NCBI GenBank assembly: GCA_947172415.1
Contig: OX359200.1
Span: 2,978,501-3,042,500, forward strand
Reading direction: 5' to 3'
Length of the DNA stretch: 64,000 nucleotides
Origin: Chondrosia reniformis
Taxonomy: Eukaryota; Porifera; Demospongiae; Chondrillida; Chondrillidae
The position numbers and the translations under genes are program-made. Positions 46,177-56,271 of the stretch are shown in pieces (within the stretch, counting starts at the first letter, position 1; the number at the start of each line of letters is the position of its first letter). The notes beneath the pieces are model-generated. The model had not been told where the DNA came from. It saw only the letters and a list, made by a program, of their open reading frames with translations, and ran no database searches.

Positions 46177-49100
46177 GTGACCGGTCAACCAGCCCTATGG
46201 ACTGAGGAAATGGTTAGGGCACTAATTGATTGCTTTGAGCGATGTGAACCCAAAAGAGGTGGCTATCAAAAGCGTTTAGAGCGGGAATGGCTGAGCAAAT
46301 ATCCACATTTGCCTCATACCGGTCGAACCCTTGCCTTCCAAGCCAAAAGGAGCTTGGAAGGAGACGGAGTACTGCAAGTAACAGGTAGCCGAGATTTAGA
46401 TTTGGTTAATGATGCACCGCAAGGTGCCTCTAGAAGGAGAAGGATCCAAGGGGTGATCTGGAACCTTCAGAGGGATAATATCCTCATGGAGTTCTACCGA
46501 GAAAGTAAGCCCATGGAAAAGGGGTATGCCGAGCGGTTGTACCAGGCTTGGAATGCTGCAATGCCAGACCATAAAACCACAAAGGTAGCACTAACTACAA
46601 GACTTAGTAGAATCCGAAGAGGTCAAGGTCTCTCGAGACTAAACCTTGTGGATCCTAACTCTTGTGGTGTAGCCACCCTAACTGGGACTGTGGAGGAAGG
46701 TGTGGGAGCCCAGGGAGAGGGGGAGCTTCACCAAGTTCAGGCTGGGACTGAACAAAATGGTGAGCTGCCTGCAGTCCCTGTTGAAACTCCTACACATGAT
46801 CATTACAGTCCCAGGACAAGTGGCAATGATCGTCTGATGCAACTTTTAGGCAAAGCAAAAGATGCCTGTGTCCGAAAGAAACCTGGAGATTTCTCTGGTA
46901 GAAAACCCTGTGGGGGGTGCGGTTCAACCATGTTGATACGGCACTGCTCCAGGAGGCCAATGATTGGGTGGAGAAAGAGTGGCAGGAAGGCCCTAGGTCG
47001 GCCTGGCACCTGAACTGCCTTGTCTACTCTGTTGCTATGGCTGTGAGGGGAAAAACAACCAACGAATCACAGCCATGCAACCACGGAAGGAAATCGGACA
47101 ATCAGAAGGGAAGTAAGAGACAGGAAGGTCACATAAGTGACAGGAAGGCCAAGGGCCTTAGGTTTAGAAGACTGCTTGCCTGGTTGGATGTGGAAATAGT
47201 GCGTCAACAGAATAATAATCCTATGACCAAACGCCAGAAAGTACTCCGAAGAAAGCTTAGGAGGGAGTTCCATTCATTAAACCTGAAGGTGCTGATCAGA
47301 GCTCGGGAACAGACACTGTGGAAACTCAGGGTCTGGACCCTACAAGAGCGAAGATCGGCTGAACGCAGGAAATTCCAGGAACAAAACCACCTTTGGAATA
47401 CCCAAAGGAAGTTCAAGATGAATGGCAATGTTCCAACCTCCAATGAAGCTCCCTCAATTGAGGTAGTAAGGCACTTTTGGACAAAGATTGTAGGTACTGT
47501 TGGTAAGGTCAACAAAGACGACCCAGGGGTGAAAGAATGGCTAAAGGAAACCAAAAAGAGGGTGGGTAGAACCTCCTCTGAAGGTCCCGATAGCATTGAT
47601 GAGACCAAACTGAGGAAGGCCTTGAAAAAGGCAAAAAGCTGGTCTGCCCCTGGGCCGGATGGCATCCACACTTTTTGGTGGAAAGCACTCCCCTCTGCAC
47701 AGTCTGCCTTGGCAGATGTACTACGGAGGGTGGTGAGCGGAGATCTGTCAGTCCCAGACTGGCTTACAAGGGGTCGCACTCTACTCATCCCCAAAAAGGG
47801 TGACCCGAAAAGTGCGGCCAACTACCGACCTATTGCGTGTCTCAACACAATGTACAAGGCTGTCACAGCATACATTGCGTCAGAACTACTCACTTAGACC
47901 TACACTAATGATCTTTTGCCTATGGCCCAAAGGGCCATGAGGAAAGGGAGGTGGGGCTGTGTGGACTGTCTACTGCTGGATCAATCAATCGGTCTAGATG
48001 CCAAAATTATGGGTAAGCCACTTAGTGTGGCATGGATCGATTATGAGAAGGCATATGACAGAGTCCCTCACAAGTGGGTGATGAAGGTGCTAAAAACCAT
48101 CAAGTGCCCAGGTTGGATCAGGAGGTCTATAGAGCTCTTCTCCAAACACTGGGCTACAGTGCTTGAGTTGAGGACTGTGGGGAAGGTGGTTAGGAGCACC
48201 CCTGTTAAATATAACAGGGGACTCTTCCAAGGAGACTCCTTATCGCCACTCCTCTTTTGTCTGGCCATAGTTCCCATATCCCAAGTTCTTAACAGAACCA
48301 AGGGATATACCCTCTGGCATGATGGGGAAAGGAACACCATATCACACTTGTTGTACATGGATGGCCTTAAGATATATGCTGGAGGGCCTGATAAACTCAG
48401 GGAAGCCATGGAATGTGTGGAGAAAACCTCAAATGCCATTGGCATGAGATTTGGAGTGAGAAAGTGTGGAACAGCTCACATGCAAAAAGGGAAAGTTCTG
48501 GCTGGCCCAGACAACCCTGAACGCAGTGAAGAATCCATAAGGAGCCTTGAAAAAGGTACTACCTATAAGTACCTAGGGCTAGAACAACTGTTTGAGGTAG
48601 ATGACAGCAAGGTCAAAGCTTGCTTGATCAACGAATTGAGGAGGAGACTCCACAAAGTGTGGGGCTCTCACCTCAATGGTAAGAATGCTGCAGAAGCCTC
48701 GAACATGTTGTGTGCCTCTCTATTGAGATATTCTTACCCAGTTTTGAAGTGGACTCAAAGTGAGCTTCCAAAGCTGGACCGAATGGTGAGAAAGATCATG
48801 AGAAAGTACCAGTGTCATCACTATAACTCTGCCAATGAGAGAGTGAACTTGCCTCGCTCTCAAGGTGGTAGAGGGCTCTGTAGTTTTCCTTTGGATCACA
48901 ACAGGGCTGTTGTGAATCTGGCAAGATACCTCCATACTGCCAATGATGCACTCACAGCTATTGTGGTTAAACACCAAAAGTGGCTGGAGTGCTCAAAGCA
49001 GAGGAGGACTGTCTTGCAAGAAGCCAGATTGATACTGGGAAGCCACGGAACAGAACTAGAACCGGAAATGTGACTGAAGACAGATCCCTCACAAGATAGT

Positions 49101-49952
49101 GTAAGAGAATGGAGGAGAGTGGCACGTGAGCTCCGGGAGGCTCAGATTGAAAGGTTAAAAAGTAACCTAGCCGAAAAGTCTCACCAGGGCTCATACCACA
49201 GACAAGTCACAAATAGGGAGTCTTATGTGTGGCTTTCTGAGGGGAGACTCAGACCTCAAACTGAGGCTCTGATTCTCGCAGCCCGAGATGATGTGCTGCA
49301 CACTAGGTGGTACCAAAATAGGATTCTGAGGAATTCTAGCCTCCTAATGTGCAGAGAATGTGGCAAGGCTATGGAAACGGTCAAACACATACTAAACATG
49401 TGTGAGCCCAAGGGATTTTCTCTCTACAAAGAGAGGCATGACCGGGCAATACAGATATTGTTGTGGAGACTGTTGAAAAAATATGGATTCAAGCAGGAAG
49501 AGCCCTGGTACAAACTAGAAGCAAAACCAGTCTATGAGAATAGGTCTGTCAAAATCTTGTGGGATCCTAGTATCCCTACAGATGAAGAAATGACAGAAAG
49601 AAGGCCAGACTTAGTGGTTGAGGATCGGCTATGTAAGTCCATCTTCATTATTGAGATGTCAGTTCCTACTGACAGTAATATTAATGGAAGATGGCAAGAG
49701 AAGTTCCAAAAGTACCAGAAGCTGGCGGCTGATATGAGGAAACAATTTAGGGGCTACCGAATTAAGGTAGTCCCGATGATAATTGGTGCTTTGGGGAGAG
49801 TGGACACGCTCCTGGAAGACCTTAGGGGAATTCCAAAGCTGTCAAAAAGTGCAGTAGAAGTGATGAGAGCCATGCAGAGAACTGTTCTCTGTTCGGCTGT
49901 GAGGATATTGAGGCGACATCTATCTGTTGAGGGATTGGGGCCTGGACGATAA
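46177..49952 (+). pseudogene. E6 polyprotein; one frameshift, two nonsense codons, RT active-site mutation
   Basis: The same protein as E3. A G is missing from the run after CCCTGT near 46911 (six instead of seven), at the same homopolymer as in E3. TAC to TAG at 47895-47897 stops the RT before the MAQRAMRKGRWG segment. TGG to TGA at about 49071-49073 stops it again after EPEM. The catalytic box reads YMDG (GGC at 48363-48365), removing the second Asp. Between these lesions the sequence is well preserved, including CRECGKAMETVKHILNMC and the RLE, down to the normal GPGR stop at 49952. Start GTG at 46177. Confidence 0.9.
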
Positions 49953-50159
49953 GTAGTCCTGTCCCAGTCCTTGCCTGTCGACCTCTGGAAAGCAGTGGTG
50001 GATTGGTGTATGGAGGTACTCCCTCCTATTATGACGGTAAACTTTGACCCGACGTGCACTCATCTGCTGCTGTCGGAAGGAGGAAAAGCCGAGGCTTGTG
50101 GCTAAAAACCCAAAGAAAGGAAAACATAACTGACTGAGGGTTGTCCAAGCCAGATACTC

Positions 50160-50183
50160 CTTGCCTTAGTACACTAAGGCAAG
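50160..50183 (+). other. E6 3' UTR stem-loop
   Basis: CTTGCCTTAG-TACA-CTAAGGCAAG, a perfect stem, with the loop as in E2. Confidence 0.75.
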
Positions 50184-50227
50184 AAGTAACAAGGTTCTCC
50201 GTTAAGGCTTTTGTTTTTTCAAGTAAA

Positions 50228-50625
50228 GTATTAACTAGTTATATTTACTAGGTGTATTGACTAGTTGTATGTACCAGTACTAGGTTTATTTACCAGTTGT
50301 TGGTACAAGTTGTATGTACAGGTTTATGTAATAGTTGTATGTGCTGATTGAATGTGCTAGTTGTATTAACTAGCTTTATGCCCTTTTTATGTACTAGTTG
50401 TATGAACTAGTTGTATGAACTAGTTGTAGGTACTACTACTGGATAATATTAAATAGTTGTATGTACTAGTTATATGTACTAGTTATATATACAAGGTATA
50501 TATACTAGTTATGTACTACTTCTATGTACTAGTTTAAATACTAGTTATATGTGCTGGTTTTATGTGCTATTTGTATGTACTATTTGCATGTACTAGTTAT
50601 ATTTACTAGCTGTATGTACCGGTAC
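50228..50625 (+). repeat. 13-bp satellite, plus orientation
   Basis: A short array between E6 and L1, ending in ATGTACCGGTAC, the target duplicated around L1. Confidence 0.93.
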
Positions 50626-51777
50626 TTTTACTACCGGGGTATTAGTCTACTAATTGTTCCAGGGAAGGTGTACGCTACTGTATTTGATAAGAGGATACGA
50701 GCCATCCCTGAAGAGAGTGTACTAGAAGAAAAGGGTGCATTCCGGAGGCAAAGAAGTTGCATTGATCAGTTATTCACAGTGAGACAACTCGAGGAGAAGA
50801 TAATTGAGAAGAACAAAACAATGAACATGGTATGCATAGCCCTAGAAAAAGCCTTTGACACAGTGAATAGGATGTTGCTATGGGTGGTGGTAGAGAGATA
50901 TGGTGTCAAGAGGAGGCTGAAGGAAGCAGTGAAGTCTCTGTACCTAAGAAGTGAAGCATGTGTACGGATACAGGGGCAAAATTCAGACTGGTTTGGTGTA
51001 GAGAGAGGGTGTGAGACAGGGGTGCACCTTGTCGCCTTGGCTTTTTAACCTATTTCTGGACAACATAGTGAGGGAGGCGAGGGAGAGTTTCCAGGGTGGT
51101 GTGCAGTTGGAAGCAAGTAAGGTACAATTTCTTATGTTTGTGGATAACCTTGCGGTAGTGACTGAAAAGGAGGAGGACATGAAAAGAAATGTTGAAGTGC
51201 TCAATGAAGTAATGACAGAGTGGAAGATGAAGATAAACTGGAAGAAGACCAAGGTGCTGGTAGTACAGAGGGGAGGTGGCACATGTCACATAGTTGTGGA
51301 TGGAGTTGAGGTGGAAGGAGTACAGACAGCAAAATATTTGGGGGCCATGTTTAATGAGGAAGGATCATGCAATTATGAGATTGAGAACAGGATTGGGGCT
51401 GCAGCAAGAATGGTGGGGGCATTAAGAAGTGAAATTATTGAACGCAAAGAGCTGTGGAGATGAGGTACCTTAGGAGAGTAGAAGGTGTGACTAGAATGGA
51501 CAGATAAATAAATGAAGATATTAGAAGAAGGCTGGAGGTTGAAGCAGTTTTAGAAGTGGCAGATAGGAAGGAGGAGTGGAGGAAAAAGATTGAGGAAATG
51601 CCTCAGGAGAGGTTGGCGAGAAGAGTGTTTGAGGAAGAGGTGTGTGGTAAACGACCAAAGGGCGGCCAAGAAAGAGATGGAGAGATGACACTTAATGATT
51701 TTGCCTATATATTATTATGCAGAACAGTCTATATTCCTATAGAAACTGAAAATTTAAAGTATTTTTACCGTATGTAA
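50626..51777 (+). pseudogene. L1 reverse transcriptase fragment, degenerate
   Basis: It starts at YYRGISLLIVPGKVYA in the RT fingers, then GAFRRQRSCIDQLF and ALEKAFDTVNR (motif A Asp kept). A frameshift near 51008 precedes VRQGCTLSPWLFN (motif B). Motif C reads FVDN (51137-51148) in place of the usual F/YADD, so the second Asp is lost. Motif D (MKINWKKTKVLV) and the YLG block follow. A stop at 51461-51463 and a TAA near 51505 break the region before the C-terminal GKRPKGG tail. No endonuclease remains. It is clearly non-functional. Confidence 0.82.
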
Positions 51778-51830
51778 CAGCGACCTCCTACTGAGGAGAT
51801 GAGCTACATGATGATGATGATGATGATGAT
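50626..51830 (+). mobile_element. L1: 5'-truncated APE-type LINE with (ATG)n tail
   Basis: A 1.2-kb LINE fragment that begins inside the RT domain and ends in a run of ATG/GAT triplets (51808-51830). It is flanked by GTACCGGTAC at 50616-50625 and 51831-51840, a 10- to 12-bp target duplication. Truncation, duplication and a triplet tail are the normal signature of LINE retrotransposition. RT motifs are unlike those of the E family and point to a Jockey/CR1/RTE-like lineage; the exact clade is not resolved. Confidence 0.85.
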
Positions 51831-51840
51831 GTACCGGTAC

Positions 51841-54800
51841 TAGTTATATTTACTCGTTGAAGATACTAAATGTACGTACTAGTTCTTTGAACTAGTTTTA
51901 TAGATTACTTGAATGTACTAGTTGTGTGTAGTAGTTTTATTTACTACTTGTATGAACTAGTTACATGTACTAGTTGTATGTACTAGTACTAGGTTTATTT
52001 ACTAGTTGTAGGTACAAGTGGTATTTAAAGGTTTAATGTAAACGTTGTATGTACTAATTGTATGTTCTAATTGTATGTACTAGTTGTATGTACTAGTTAT
52101 GTTGTAGTTGTTCGTGCTAGTTGTATTAACTAGTTGTATGCACTATTTATAACTAGTTGTATGAACTAGTTGAATCAAATAGTTGTAGGTACTATTACTG
52201 GTAATATTAACTAGTTGTAGGTACTACTTGTATGTACTAGTTATATGTACTAGTTGTATGTACTATTTACTAGTTGTATGTACAAGTTGTATGGTCTGGT
52301 TGTATGTACTAGTTGTATGAACTAGTAATATGTACTAGTTGTCTGTATTAGTTGTATGTACTAGTTGTAGATAATAGTTGTATGTACTAGTTGTAAGTAA
52401 TAGTTATATGTCCTAGTTGTATAAAGTAGTTGTATGTACTAGTTGTATGAACTCGTATGTACTCATTTCTAGTTTTATGTACTAGTTGTATGTACTAGTT
52501 TTATGAACTAGTACTAGTTATATTTACTCGTTGTGGATACTAAATGTACGTACTAGCTGTATGAACTAGTTTTATGGACCAGTTGAATGTACAAGTTATG
52601 TAGTACTTGTTTGTGTTAGTTGTTTTATCTAGTTGTATGCACTATTTATATACTAGTAGTTGTATGAACTAGTTGTCGGTACTATAGCTGGTAATATTAA
52701 CTAGTTGTAGGCACTTCTTGTATGTACTAGTTGTATGTACTATTTGTATGTACTAGGTTTGTACTAGTAGTTTGTGCTAGTTGTATGTACTAGTTGTATG
52801 AACTAGTTGTATGAGCTAGTCACTAGTGTTAAGTTCTAGTTGTATGTTCTAAATACATGTACTAGTTATATGTACTAGTTCCATGTACTAGTTGTGTGTA
52901 TTAGTTCTATGAACTAATTTTCTGTTCTAGTTGAATGTACTAGTCGTATCGACTAGTTCTATGTACTCGTTGTGTGAACTAGTTATGTGTGCTAGTTATA
53001 CGTACTATTTGTATGTACTAGTTGTATTTACTAGTTGTAGCACTAGTTTTAAGTACTAGTTGTATGTACTAGATGTATGTACTAATTGTAAGTAAGAGTT
53101 CTATATACTAGTTGTATGAAGTAGTTGTATGTACTTGTTGTATGTACTATTTGTATGTACTCGTTACTAGTTGTATGTACTCATTACTAGTTGTATGTAC
53201 TAGTCGTATCGACTAGTTCTATGTACTCGTTGTGTGAACTAGTTGTGTGTACTAGTTATATGTACTATTTGTACGTACTAGTTGTATTTACTAGTTGTAG
53301 CACTAGTTTTAAGTACTAGTTGTATGTACTAGATGTATGTACTAATTGTAAGTAAGAGTTCTATGTACTAGTTGTATGAAGTAGTTGTATGTACTTGTTG
53401 TATGTACTATTTGTATGTACTCTTACTAGTTTTATGTACTAGTTGAACATACTAGTTGTATATTCTAGTTGTATATCCTAGTTGTAATCACTAGTAACTA
53501 GTTGTATGGTCTAGTTGTATGTACTAGTTGTATTTACTTGTTGTATGTACTGGTTATAACTAGTACTTGTGTGTACTAGTTGTATGTACAAATTATACGT
53601 ACAAGGTGTATGTACTAGTTTTATTTACTAGTGTTATGTACTAGTATTAGTTATATTTAATAGTTGTAGGTACAAGTTGTATGTAGTAGTTGCATGTAGT
53701 AGGTTTATGTACGAATTGTATATACTAGTTGTATGTAATAGTTGCACGTACTAGTTATGTACCAATTGTATGTACTAGTTGTATGTATATATTACTTGTA
53801 TGTCCTAGCTGTGTACTAATTGTATATACTAGTTTTATGTGGTAGTTTTATGTTCACTTTCTATGATATAGCTGTATGTACTGGTGTCTTGTTGTTCGTA
53901 CTAGTTGTATTCATGAGTTTTATAATCTCTTTCTATGTACTAGTTGCATGTACTAGTTTCTAGCTAGTTGTATGCACAGGTTGTGTGTACTAGTTGCAAA
54001 TAATACTTGTATGTCCTAGTTGTATATACTAGATGTATGTACTATTTATATATACTAGTTATATGTGTATGTACTAGTTATATGTACTAGTTATATGCAG
54101 TACTTGCGTGTACTAGTTGTATGTACTAATATTATATACTAGGTGTATGTACTAGTTTTATGTACAAGTTGTACGTACTAGTATTAGGTATACTTAATAG
54201 TTGTATGTAGTAGTTGCATGTAGTAGTTGAATGTACGAATTGTAAATACTAGTTGTATGTAATAGTTGCATGTACCAGTTATGTACCAATTGTATGTACT
54301 AGTTGTACATATATATTACTTGTATGTACTAGCTGTGTACTAGTTGCATATCCTAGTTTCTTGCTAGTTGTGTGCACTGGTGGCGTGTACTAGTTGCAAA
54401 TATTACTTGTATGTCCTAGTTGTATATACTAGGTGTATGTACTATTTATATATACTTGTTATATGTGTATGTAATAGTTATATGTACTAGTTATATGCAG
54501 TACTTGTGTGTACTAATTGTATGTACTAGTTTTATGTACAAGTTGTACGTACTAGTATTAGGTATACTTAATAGTTGTATGTAATAGTTGCACGTAGTAG
54601 TTGTATGTACGAATTGTATATATTAGTTGTATGTAATAGTTGCATGTATTAGTTATGTACCAATTGTATGGTACTAGTTGTACGTATATATTACTTGTAT
54701 GTACTAGCTGTGTACTAGCTGCATATACTAGTTTTATGTGGTAGTTTTATGAACTAGCTGTATGTACTAGTGTCTTGTTGTTCATACTAGTTGTATGTAT

Positions 54801-54921
54801 GAGTGTTATATACTCTTTCTGTGTATTAGTTGCATGTCCTAGTTTCTAGTTGTATGTACTAGTTGTATGCACTGGTTGTGTGTATTAGTTGTATATATTA
54901 CTTGTATGTCCTAGTTGTATG
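51841..54921 (+). repeat. 13-bp satellite array, plus orientation
   Basis: Includes a ~260-bp tandem unit (from about 52941 and 53201) and, from 53640, copies of a longer unit with GTATTAGGTATACTTAATAG and CTAGCTGTGTACTAGTTG landmarks. There is no gene. Confidence 0.94.
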
Positions 54922-55095
54922 TACTAGGTGTATATACTATTAGACAGGCTGTGGCCTAGGTGCACCAGTGGTGAAGAAAACCCTGGGTCAACCAGAATAG
55001 GTGGTTCCACTGGTGCCTCCCAGGTGGATGTACCTGAATGTAATAGCCTTTCTTCGGTCCCCATGACAAACCAACCAGACCTCTAGACCGAGGAC

Positions 55096-56022
55096 ATGGT
55101 TAGGGCCCTAATTGATTGCTATGAGCGATCTGAACCCAAAAGAGGTGGCTATCAGAAGCGTTTAGAGCGGGAATGGCTGAGCAAATACCCACATTTGCCT
55201 CAGACCGGTCGAACCCTTGCCTTCCAAGCCAAAAGGAACTTGGTAGGAGACGGAGTACTGCAAGTAACTGGTAGCCGAGATTTAGATTTGGTTAATGATG
55301 CACCGCAAGGTGCCTCTAGAAGGAGAAGGATCCAAGGGGTGATCTGGAACCTTCAGAGGAGTAATATCCTCATGGAGCTCTACCGAGAAAGTAAGCCCAT
55401 GGAAAAGGGGTATGCCGAGCGGTTGTACTGGCCTTGGAATGCTAAAATGCCAGACCATAAAACCACAAAGGTAGCGCTAACTACAATAGTTAGTAGAATC
55501 CAAAGAAGTCAAGGTCTCTCGAGACTAAACCTGGTGAAACCTGACTCTCCTGGTTTAGCCACCCTAACTGAGACTGTGGAGGAAGGTGTGAGAGCCCAGG
55601 GACAGGAAGAGCCACACCAAGTTCAGGCCAGGACTGGACAAAATGATGAGCTGTTTATAGGCCCTGTTGAAACTCCCTCACATTATCATCCCAGTCCCAG
55701 GACAAGTGGCAATGATCATCTGATGCAACTTTTAGGCAAAGCAAAAGATGCCTGTCTCCGAAAGAAACCTGGAGATTTCTCTGATAGAAAACCCTGTGGG
55801 GTGGTGAGGTTCAACCATGTTGATACGGCACTGCTCCAGGAGGCCAATGATTGGGTGGAGAAAGAGTGGCAGGAAGGCCCTAGGTCGGCCTGGCACCTGA
55901 ACTGCCTGGTCTACTCTGTTGCCATGATTGTGAGGGAAAAACAACCAACGAATCGCAGCCATGCAACTAGAGAAGGAAATCAGACAATCAAAAGAGTAGT
56001 AAGAGACAGGGAGGTCACATAA
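55096..56022 (+). CDS. E7 truncated ORF: Myb-like modules only
   Basis: Open for 308 codons from ATG 55096, downstream of an in-frame TAG (about 55084) that cuts off the first residues of the original protein. It contains most of Myb-like module 1 (ALIDCYERSEPKRGGYQKRL) and module 2 (WNLQRSNILMELYRESKPM...WNAKMPDHKTT), then the LLGKAKDACLRKKPGDF and EANDWVEKEW segments. It ends in a short out-of-frame tail after a 1-base loss near 55935, at the same G run as in E2. If expressed it would be a DNA-binding protein without enzymatic domains. It may be a neutral relic; it is closest to E4. Confidence 0.55.
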   Translation: MVRALIDCYERSEPKRGGYQKRLEREWLSKYPHLPQTGRTLAFQAKRNLVGDGVLQVTGSRDLDLVNDAPQGASRRRRIQGVIWNLQRSNILMELYRESKPMEKGYAERLYWPWNAKMPDHKTTKVALTTIVSRIQRSQGLSRLNLVKPDSPGLATLTETVEEGVRAQGQEEPHQVQARTGQNDELFIGPVETPSHYHPSPRTSGNDHLMQLLGKAKDACLRKKPGDFSDRKPCGVVRFNHVDTALLQEANDWVEKEWQEGPRSAWHLNCLVYSVAMIVREKQPTNRSHATREGNQTIKRVVRDREVT

Positions 56023-56206
56023 GTGACATGAAGGCCAAAGGCCTTAGGTGTTGTGTATGGAGGTACTCCCTCCTATTATGACGGTCAACTTTGGCCCGAC
56101 GTGCACCTGTCTGCTGCTGCCGGAAGGAGGCAAAGCCGAGGCTTCTGGCTAAAAACACGAAGAAGGGAAAACATAACGGACTGAGGGTTGTCCAAGCCAG
56201 ACACTC

Positions 56207-56230
56207 CTTGCCTTAGTTAATTAAGGCAGG
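56207..56230 (+). other. E7 3' UTR stem-loop, with compensating changes
   Basis: CTTGCCTTAG with TTAAGGCAGG around TTAA. The differences from the other copies give G-T wobble pairs rather than mismatches, so the stem is kept in the internally deleted copy. Confidence 0.65.
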
Positions 56231-56271
56231 AAGTAACAAAGTTCTCCATTAAGGCTTTTGTTTCTAAAGTA

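Larger units (their letters stand above)
45863..50227 (+). mobile_element. E6: full-length RLE-type retrotransposon copy with target duplication
   Basis: A complete 4.37-kb copy. GTATTAACTAGTTA occurs at 45847-45860 just before it and at 50228-50241 just after it, a 14-bp direct repeat that fits a target-site duplication. The 3' end (GTTTTTTCAAGTAAA) resembles that of E2. Confidence 0.92.
54942..56271 (+). mobile_element. E7: 5'-truncated, internally deleted retrotransposon copy
   Basis: A 1.33-kb derivative. It begins at AGACAGGCTGTGGCC, about 180 bases into the element, so the ribozyme region is missing. At about 56050 it jumps from the linker (GGCCTTAGGTG) to the 3' UTR (TTGTGTATGGAGG), losing RT, CCHC and RLE. 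The 3' UTR and hairpin remain. A 20-bp direct repeat with one mismatch (54922-54941, 56272-56291) flanks it, fitting a target duplication. Confidence 0.9.
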
